Below are positions 55,895-64,000 of a DNA stretch of 64,000 bases, one piece after another. Numbering within the stretch: the stretch's first letter is position 1; each line of letters starts with the position of its first letter. The notes under the pieces were generated by a model that saw only the letters and a program-made list of their open reading frames with translations, did no database searches and had not been told where the DNA came from. The translations under genes were made by a program, and so were the position numbers. This DNA is from Heterocephalus glaber (taxonomy: Eukaryota; Chordata; Mammalia; Rodentia; Bathyergidae): NCBI RefSeq assembly GCF_000247695.1, contig NW_004624842.1, positions 5,919,057-5,983,056 of the forward strand, given 5' to 3'.

Positions 55895-57660
55895 CCTCAT
55901 CTGTGGAATGGGGATCATGGCAGCACCTCCTCCTGGCTGCTGGGAGCATGTCCTGAGGGGCAGGGCCGTGTGGTGCAAGGCTTGGGCTTTCATTCCACGG
56001 TGATGGACACTGCTCTGCTCGTCTGTACCTTCATGAATGTAGTGAGCAATGTGGAATGAAACAAATGTGAGCCATGGCTATGAACCAAGGAGACAAACAT
56101 CCAGTCACTCCTGCTGGGGCAAAGTCCTCACTTACTGCACCTCACAGTCACCCAGAAGGGGAAGTTGTGCTTCACAGAGCATCTGAGGCTTCGAAAAGGC
56201 ATGACTTTCTCAAGGTCACACAGCCAAGGATGGCAGAGCAAGCAGGATGAGGGGTCGTCTTGTGCAGACCACACACGCCTAACCCCACACTGTCCTTCCC
56301 CCTTGACCCCAGGACAGAGAGGACCAGTGTGCTGCAAACATGGTCTTGGCACATTCTAGGGGATCGTCCTTGTTGTGGATTTCAGTTCAGATGCATGGAG
56401 CTGTGCTTAGGGCTTGGATGACCACTGTGGAACCATCTCCCACTGCAGAGCCCGAGAGAGTCACATGGTGTGGCCTGGCTGGTCTCATCTTCCTAGAGCT
56501 GCCAAGAGGAAGAAGGCAAAGAGCTTTCACCATCCTGCCTTGACTGCAAAGGTGGATACTTCAGAGCCAGCGGACTCCCCAGAAGGACCCTGCTGATGTC
56601 TTGGGCACATCTCCAGAGAGGCACAGGCCCCCACCACAGCTCCTCAGCCGGCCATGCCTGCTGCCCACAGACAATGCCCCTCTGTGGTGCACATGGGCCT
56701 GGTGCCAGGGCTGAGCCTGCGGCAACCCCTGCTTCCTGTGCTTGGCACTGGCCCACCAGTTCTCTCAGAGGGTGCACATGTGCCTGTACAATCCTGGCAC
56801 ACGTGGAGCCTGCACCTGCCCTCAGTGCCATGGAGTCCTTGGCCTGCTGGTGACCTTCTGGTCCGGGGCTCATCTCTCCCAGCTCCAGGGTCTTTCTTGT
56901 GTTGTGTCCTGCTCCCCTGGGGGGTACTTGAATATCTCCATGAGGGCGCCAGCCGGGCTCAGCTTAGAGCATTTCCTTGACTAGAGAACGGGGGACAACT
57001 GCTGTCTGTGGAAGCTGGGGTTGTGGGGAGAGAGTTTGATATTAAGTCAAAGCTGGGTACCCAGACCCAACAAGCAGGCTTACTACACTGAGGCCCAGAG
57101 AGGAGAAAATAAGGGTGTCATGACCCTTTTTCCCAGATGAGGTAGGATCTGGAAGAAGGTTGGTGACCTGCCCAAGTTCCTTCTACCCTAATGCAGGGGC
57201 CAGGGTGTGGCTGCAGCTCTGGCTGACTCTGGAGCTGTGCTCTGTCTCTGGCCCAGCTGAGAGGAGGGAACATCCTTTTCTGGGAAGACTGGCTGTGCAA
57301 AAAATCAGAGAGGGCTTCTGAGGTCATGGCAGGGTAGGACAGGTGGAAATTTGGAGGACTCACTAACTGTTGCTGGCTCAAAAGAAAGAAGGAAAGCAAG
57401 AACTCAGGATGCCTCTCAACAGGCTCAAGTCCTCAATGTGTAAAGGCTCTTTTGGCCCAAAGAGGCTGCACTAGCATGGCAGAACACTCTTGTGCCAATT
57501 CCAGTTGCCTGGGAATAGCTGTTGAAGTACCCCAGGGTCTTGCCTCTGCAGAAGAGGGTGTAATAATTGATTAGTAATGTCTGCCATGAGCAGTATGGCT
57601 ACTAGGTCCTTGCTGCATCCCACGGGGGTCCCTGTTAAAGATTATGGATTCTCTTGTAAA
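55895..57660. other. intergenic region upstream of BPIFB1
   Basis: No gene is supported. MIR-like fragments occur at 56,140-56,240 and 57,080-57,180. Short frames in the GC-rich 56,500-56,980 stretch have no recognisable domain. BPIFA1 is expected further upstream in human and mouse, but none of its exons were recognised here. Confidence 0.5.
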
Positions 57661-57663
57661 ATC

Positions 57664-57755
57664 TTTTTTTTTTTTTTTTTGGTACCAGGGATGGAACTCG
57701 GGACTTTGTGCTTGTGAAGCAGGCGGTGGCACCACTGAGCTAAATCTCCAGCCCT
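57664..57755 (-). repeat. tRNA-derived SINE (ID-like)
   Basis: Reverse copy with a T17 tract; CTCTTGTAAAATCTT is duplicated on both sides. Confidence 0.93.
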
Positions 57756-58517
57756 ACTCTTGTAAAATCTTGAAGAGATAATGGAGTACGGAGAAAACCT
57801 CCAGGTGACTTCGTATTTGTTGCTCCTTGGGGTTGATTTTGGATAAGTCAGTTCTTATATCTGGCCTCTGTCTCCCCACCTCTAAAATAAGGGTGTTGGG
57901 CTGCGGGATGGGGCTGGCTGGGCTGGCTCTGCTCAGCAGTCACTATGCAGTGAGGATGGGCTGTGATTTGAGGAAAGAGCTGTTTGGATGTGCACTGCAG
58001 CAGCACCTAATAGCCTCCCTGCCCCACGGTAGGACCAGCTTCAATGTCCAGAAACAGGCCATTATTAAATAAACCTGGGCTGCCAGGCAGCCAGCACAGA
58101 ACAATGTAGAGAGACCAAATGAAGCAACTGAAAAGAGAAACTATTCCCTCTACATTTTAATACAGTTTTTCTTCATCTAGAGAACATTCTGGAAGAAAAT
58201 GCACACAAAGTAACAACGCTTGTTTTTTGGTGGGATCATCCCAGGTGACTTTTACTACCTTCTTGGTGCTTTTCAGAATTTAAACAATTTTCCCAACCCA
58301 AATATGTAATGTGTACTATAGCAGCTCAGATCCAAGGAGGTATTTTCTAAAATCAATTTTCTTTAAAGTACTTTCTATTTCCATTTCTGGATCTGGTATC
58401 TCCTAAAAAGTAAGAAACCAGTTACTGTTGGTGATAAACCACCTGCTCATTATCAATGTGAGATTTAACAAATAAGTAATACATGCTGCATTTATTCAAG
58501 TGTTTATTGATGAATTG

Positions 58518-58600
58518 GTTTTTTTTTGTACTGGGATCAAAATGCAAGGTCCTTGCATTTGCGAGGTAGGTGGCAGAACCACTGAGCTAAATTCCCAGCT
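58518..58600 (-). repeat. tRNA-derived SINE (ID-like), older copy
   Basis: Diverged reverse copy (TGTACTGGGATCAAAATGC, GAACCACTGAGCTAAATTCC). The TGAATTG flanks agree. Confidence 0.85.
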
Positions 58601-61094
58601 CACTGAATTGTTAATTGTGAGGAGATTATTGAATTCCTCCTCCATATTTCTGCAGTTTCCTATACAATAACTCTTTGAGTAAGCTGAAGTTTAATTGTGT
58701 ACACATTTGTAGTAGAGTACAAATAGTGTTTTTCTTTACAGCCTTTTTTGACCCAGAAGCGAAGGGTGATGTTAACTAGTACACTTTGTTTTTATACTAG
58801 CTATATTTCTATAAGATATGATGCCCCGTGTATCCCAGAGAGGCTAGAAAACTGTTCTTTGCTCCTATTTGTGGGTGCATTTTTGTGGGAGATTTTGGAG
58901 AATGTGCATACAATAAAATATTTCTTGCTTGTTAAAAAAATAATAAAAAAAGAATTTAAACAATTTTACACTGACTACATTTATTTTTTGGAGCAGCAAA
59001 CATCCACACTCAATGGCTTGAAAATGAGTCAACAGAGGTTGGGCACAGTTAGGGGAGGGGAGGAAGCCTCGCTCCTCCCCCAGGTCTGACCTGCAGCTCC
59101 TACCTGTGTCTGACCTCAGCCTCCACCTGCTCTGGATTCTGGGCAAGTGTTGTGATGGCCTTACTGATAGCAGCCACAAAGGCATAGTCACGTAGGTTCC
59201 GGAATCCCAGGGACAGAAAGAAAGAAATCAGTTCTGGAAACTCCAGGCATAATCCCTCTTTTGTGAGACAGGAATAGATTAAATTCAATCCAAACAAACA
59301 GTGGCTGAGCCAGGCTCTGTTCTAACACTGTATGGGGAACAAGGACTGGGTTCCTGCCCTTGTGGGGTCCATGGGTGCACTAAGTGGTTTCAGAGGTGCC
59401 CACAGGCAGCAGTTGGTGCTATGATTTCCATCCATAGGGGTAGCACTGATTGGTGGGAGATTAGCTAGGTTGAAGCAGGTGCATTACCAACAGGGCCCTG
59501 ATGGAGTGACATGGCTTCTATTGCAGCAAGCCGGGAGAGTGACCGGTTAGCAGGAAGGTTGGCACAGGGAAAGTTATGAGTACAGGCCAGCAGGAGCAAC
59601 CCCGGAGCGGGGAGCCCACAGGCAAGTGTATCCAGTAGTAGCACACAGGCAAACACACATGTGGGACTGAGAGAGGTTGGCATGCTCTGTTTCTCTGACT
59701 TCTCCCTGTCCTTGTCTCTTGCCTTTGATCCCCTTCTCTGTCTTTCTCTTCCCCTCTGCCTGTCATGGTCCTGTCTCTCCCTCTGTCTCCTTCCTCTCCC
59801 TGACTATCTCTTGGTGCCACCTCAGAGGCCCAAGGTGGAGCCGTGGGGCCCGGTGGAGGGCACAGGTATTGGCACCTGGACACACTGGCAGGTGATCCTT
59901 CTCTACGTACTGTGTGGCCTTGGGCACATGTCTTCACCTCTCTATACCACAACCTGGGGTGGAAGAGGGACTATAGGCCCCAGCCCTCATCACTGAGCTG
60001 TGCCTGAGCCTGACTCAGCTGTGGATGTTGAGAACACTCAAAAGGGGGCAGCCCAGTTCCCAGGCCACACGGAGTTCTGCCACATGACAGCAGCTTGAAA
60101 CTGACTTGGAGCAGGGCCCAGGGCTCTTCTAGTGTGCATTTCTGTCATCATTGCTGCTCTTGCTGTTACTACCATTGTATGTTTGTGAATGGAAAGGGAC
60201 AAACTAAACAGTTTAAAGAGTCCAGGGTGGGGAGAACTATCCCTAGGTGTGGCCACCTGTGTGAAGCAGGGTGTGGCCACCATGTGTGTGGGGGCCATAG
60301 GGAAAGGGGGTGTCTCTCTGAGATATAAGGGTCCCTACAGGATGGGATATTACTGGACTAGGCCTCTGGGGTAACTGAGTCTCTTAATTTTGGAGCCTTA
60401 GTTTGGGGGTGCCCAGAAGTTTAGCCTCATCTGTCTTTTGATAGCCATCATTGGAGACAGACGCTCAGGGCAGCCTCCCCCTCATCCTCTGCAGGCCAGG
60501 AGAGCAGGGGAGGTCCTATCCCTGCAGCCTGAGCCCTCAATGAGGGCATGTGGGTCTTGGCGTCCATCCTCAATATTTCTCCCTGGACTCACTGGGTTTC
60601 TTCAGAAAGTCGGTACTGGTGGGATGGAGATGCAGCCAGCCAGTGGGTGGCTCATTGGTCAACGAATGTCTTGCGCCCCTCTGTGACATAGTTCCAAGTG
60701 CCTTGGACAGAGCAGGGAGCAAACAGAGCAGCCCTTGCCTTCCAGGGCTCACACTACTCCAGGGAGACAGAATGAGCTGGAAATTGACCCACTAATGTAA
60801 AGTTACAGAGCTCCATTGTCTCAGTCATGAGGATGCTGAACAAAAGAGGACACACATGGGCCATTGGAGGGACCATCGGCACTGTGAAGACATGGAGGTT
60901 TCTGAGGTCTCAGCCTCCCTGGAGGGACTGGATGCCTCCCCTCCAACACCTGCACATGTGCATGTGCAGACACACGTGTGTGCACCCACCATTTGACTCC
61001 CTCCCTGTTCAACCTTCACACATTTGTCTTGGAACACATTTTGGGGGCTCATCATGCATGGAAGGGGTTACCTGAAGCATAGAACAGATGGATC

Positions 61095-61290
61095 CTTTCA
61101 TTTCTGAGCTCTCGCTACCACCAGGCTCAGCCCTGAGCGTGCAGGTTTATTATGATGACCTCCAGGGCACAGATGAAGAAATGGAGGCACAACAAGCCTC
61201 AGTGACTTGCTTAAGGTCACACAGTTACCAGACAAGAAGCAAGGATTTGAATTCAGGTCTCTGTGACTCAGAAGCTTGCATTCTCATCTT
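61095..61290 (-). repeat. MIR element
   Basis: ACAGATGAAGAAATGGAGGC, TGACTTGCTTAAGGTCACAC and GGATTTGAATTCAGGTCTC. Confidence 0.8.
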
Positions 61291-61868
61291 TCAGCCAGGG
61301 TCTTCCAAAACCTTGCTCTTTCTGTGCCACCCTCACCTGTCTGCTACAGCTGCCTTTGCATTTTGCCATATCTACCAATTCCTGGGATTATTACTCGCTC
61401 GGCATACATTGGGGTAAGTGAAATAATGCCTGAACACTTAAGTTTCCTTTTCTGCTTCTACCAGGATTGGTGTCTCCCTCCTCAAAGTGAAAAAATAGCA
61501 TCAATTTCTGTAAATAAAAAGTGGCAAGTGGGGCACAGAGATGATGATAATGGTGACAATCAAGCTTGGCGGGCACTTATTGTACTCCAGGTGCTGTTTT
61601 ACTCCCTTTTGTTGCACTAACCTCTTCAACCTCACTCTGATGCCTGGATCTGGGCTCTGAGGAGGTTTTCCTGATTCCCTGCCAGAGAGGTGAAAAACTT
61701 TCTCCAAAGTTTCAGTGAAAACAAACAGAAATGTGTTGTTGAGCTTTGCCTAGCAAGTATTGCCTGCTCTTTCTTTGATTTTGGTTGCTTATTTATTTAT
61801 TTTGCAACGCTGAGCTACATCCCTAGGCCTTGCTCTCTCTCTAAAGGGGGTATTAGCAAGTGGAGAGG

Positions 61869-62428
61869 TGTTGGGAGCAATGTTACATAGTTCTAGGGAA
61901 AAGTTATTTGGTTGGCCTGGTTCTCTTGCCTACAGCCCAGCTATAGAATGACTCCGGTTTGGCCTCTGGTCACAGCTGAGACTTCGGTGATCCAGTGATG
62001 CTGTGATTCTCCAGGGCAAGAAACATCCTGGGAGAACAAACATCTGCTCAGTTCCTCCTTGTTCTTGGACTGTTAACATCTTGTTTACCCGAGATGTACT
62101 GAACTCTCTGCAAGCCTTTTGTTACACCTTGTTTATCTCAATGTGAACTATTGAACTCTCTGCAAGTCATTTGTTGCATTTGTTTCTCCAGATGTACAGA
62201 ATTCTCTGCAAATCATTTGTTACGAGGTAATGAATAAAAGGTGTGGTGGGCTGGGGGCTTTGGTCTTTGCTGCCCAGAGAGAGCAGCACTGATCAGACCC
62301 AAAGCTCAGCTTCTTCTCAGTCTCATTTTTCTACCTTTTCTGTAATTCGCCATGTGCTGCCATGGCTCGCAGGAGACCAGGACTAACTGCAGAAGTTCTG
62401 GTAACGTCCCCTTCCCCTGTTCCCTACA
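61869..62428 (+). mobile_element. solo LTR, longer relative of the class II provirus LTR
   Basis: TGTTGGGAGCAATGTTACAT to TTCCCTACA, flanked by an exact 6-bp duplication GAGAGG (61,863-61,868 and 62,429-62,434). The 5' and 3' parts match the 14,361 LTR; the middle carries three imperfect copies of a roughly 45-60-base unit (ACTCTCTGCAAG...TTTGTTAC / GTTGCATTTG). AATAAA lies at about 62,232. Confidence 0.92.
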
Positions 62429-62434
62429 GAGAGG

Positions 62435-63740
62435 TGTTGGAGATGTATCAGGACCAGGCAGTCTTTCCCTGTGCTATCATCGAAAGGGCTGAGAGGGAGG
62501 AGGAAGCAGAGGGAGGTAGGCAGCCTGTGTTTTTGAAAACCCTGCACTGAGCTAACCAGGATGAATTAAGCAATGCTCTGAGTGTGAGAGCCCAATCAAG
62601 AGTCTCTTACCATGGGGGCAGCCATGTCCACCAGCAGAGACTCCGACTCAAGTACAGTGAGTTCTCTAACCTCTTCACACCTGTTCTGGATTCCATGTCC
62701 TCTCAGGACTGGGAATGCCTTGCCTTTTGTTGGTCCTGACTGTCCAGGGGTTGGGGGGGGGCAGGGGAACCATGGGGCCCCTCCCTTGTGGTCACCCTCT
62801 TGGGATTTGGTTCCATCTTTTACACTGACTCACCTGGTCACCAGGTCATCCAGGAGGAAGAGAGAGGTAATGAGTACTTGCCCTCCACGTGCAGATCAAG
62901 GTCGTGCTGACAGGTGGGGGCTCTCGGCAGCTCCTCCCTTTCCCCTCCAGGACCCCCCCCACCGTCCCTCTGCTCCTCTAGCTCTGCTGCTCTGCTGGAG
63001 AGAGGTCATTCCCAGGGTCCCTGTACAGTGGGCCTGACTTCTGGTCATTCCTCAGCTGTTTTTGGCCCCAGAATCTCCCCACAAATGGCATCTCAGGCTG
63101 CTCCTCCTCCCCACCCTTGCTGCCCAGGCCTTCCTTCAGCCCTCTTCATTTCTTTTTCATTGGCCTCCCTGACTCTCACCTGGCCCCTCAAATTTATTTC
63201 TCCCCACTGTATCCAAAGCCACTTGGCTTCCCATTTTTAATAAAAATTTTCAAACATAGAGAATAGCTTTCCAGACACTACTGTATCCACCAACCTGATT
63301 CTGTGTGAACATTTTATTGTATGTGCTTTATTACCCAACTACCCACCCATCCAGCTTATTGGTTTGGTGCATTTCAAAGGAAGCTGCAGATGTTTGTGCC
63401 CTTCCCCTCCATATTTCAGCACACATATTATTGCCTGGAATTCAATATTTGTTTACAGTTGGGCTTTTGACTCAGAGGAGGCCAACATGAAACTTTCTTT
63501 GATTGTCCAACATCCGGGTTTATCTGATACCAGCCACCTCTGCTACACTGCCTGAGTTTGACCCCAAGGAAATCAAAGTTATGCAACTGTTGTGTACTGG
63601 CAAAGAGGCCAATGACATATCCACCCTCCATCCAAGATGAGCAACCTGGATCTGTCTCCAAGAAAAGCTGGTGATGACCTCCCCAGAGCAACTCGAGACC
63701 AGGAGGATCTAAAGATTCCAATAAAACTGACCATTCAGAA
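62435..63740. other. intergenic region near the right edge
   Basis: No gene is supported. It has a C/T-rich stretch at 62,930-63,180 and some old repeat-like sequence at 63,240-63,430 (CATTTTATTGTATGTGC). Confidence 0.45.
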
Positions 63741-63750
63741 CAGTCAGGGG

Positions 63751-64000
63751 CAGAGTCTAGACCCATACATCTCACCATGTGCTAATATAAGGTCAAAATA
63801 GATGAGAGATCTAAATGTTAAAACAGAAGTACTTAATCTACTGGAAGATAAAATAGGTAAAATTCTTGAACACAAGCCAATATCATACTAAATGGTCAAA
63901 AACTGAAATCTTTCACACTAAAATCAGGAACAAGACAAGGATGTCCACTATCACCACTCCTGTTCAATATAGTTTTGGAAACATTAGCCACAGCAATTAG
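63751..64000 (+). mobile_element. L1 ORF2 remnant, rearranged, cut by the window edge
   Basis: From 63,876 an open frame to the edge reads [32 protein letters not shown] and LATAI, the L1 reverse-transcriptase region around the conserved TRQGCPLSP. The preceding 63,751-63,870 reads like the far C-terminal part of L1 ORF2 (DPYISP, then MRDLNVKTEVLNLLEDKIGK). The order is therefore swapped compared with an intact L1. Confidence 0.85.

Overview
The window is a mammalian nuclear genomic segment, almost certainly from a rodent. It carries more than fifteen copies of a tRNA-derived SINE with intact Pol III A and B boxes, B1-like 7SL-derived SINEs, MIR fragments, L1 remnants and endogenous retroviruses. 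The tRNA-SINE is unlike the mouse or rat consensus, so I favour a non-murid rodent (possibly the beaver/kangaroo-rat side), but the species is an inference.

The one intact protein gene is BPIFB1 (LPLUNC1) on the minus strand. Sixteen exons can be placed: a non-coding first exon behind a TATA box near 54,750, the ATG at 53,116, fifteen coding exons and a stop at 32,274, followed by an AATAAA at 32,163-32,158. All introns are GT-AG, the phases join without a break, and the product is 477 residues against 484 in human. It is a secreted two-domain BPI-fold protein of airway, nasal and oral epithelium.

Downstream of BPIFB1 (about 5-14 kb), the same strand holds several exon-like segments that match BPIFB1 exons 4, 5, 8 and 14 (weaker: 6 and 11) in order, and in part in splice phase. 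One has an in-frame stop and one is a base short. I read them as the fossil of a second BPIFB gene, in the place where BPIFB5P lies in human.

From 14,361 to 29,070 is a nested retroviral block. An old class II (betaretrovirus-like, tRNA-Lys primer site) provirus carries broken gag, dUTPase, protease and reverse transcriptase. A solo LTR sits in its gag, a SINE in its RT, and a complete but decayed class I (gammaretrovirus-like, tRNA-Gly primer site) provirus (19,125-25,497) is inserted within pol; the host pol resumes on the far side. Two solo LTRs related to the outer provirus occur at 11,050-11,508 and 61,869-62,428, each with a perfect 6-bp target duplication.

The rest (1-4,900; 29,100-32,100; the BPIFB1 introns; 54,800-64,000) is intergenic or intronic DNA with SINE, MIR, L1 and simple-repeat content. 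L1 ORF2 remnants occupy the right edge. No CRISPR, bacterial or RNA gene was seen apart from tRNA-derived SINEs.
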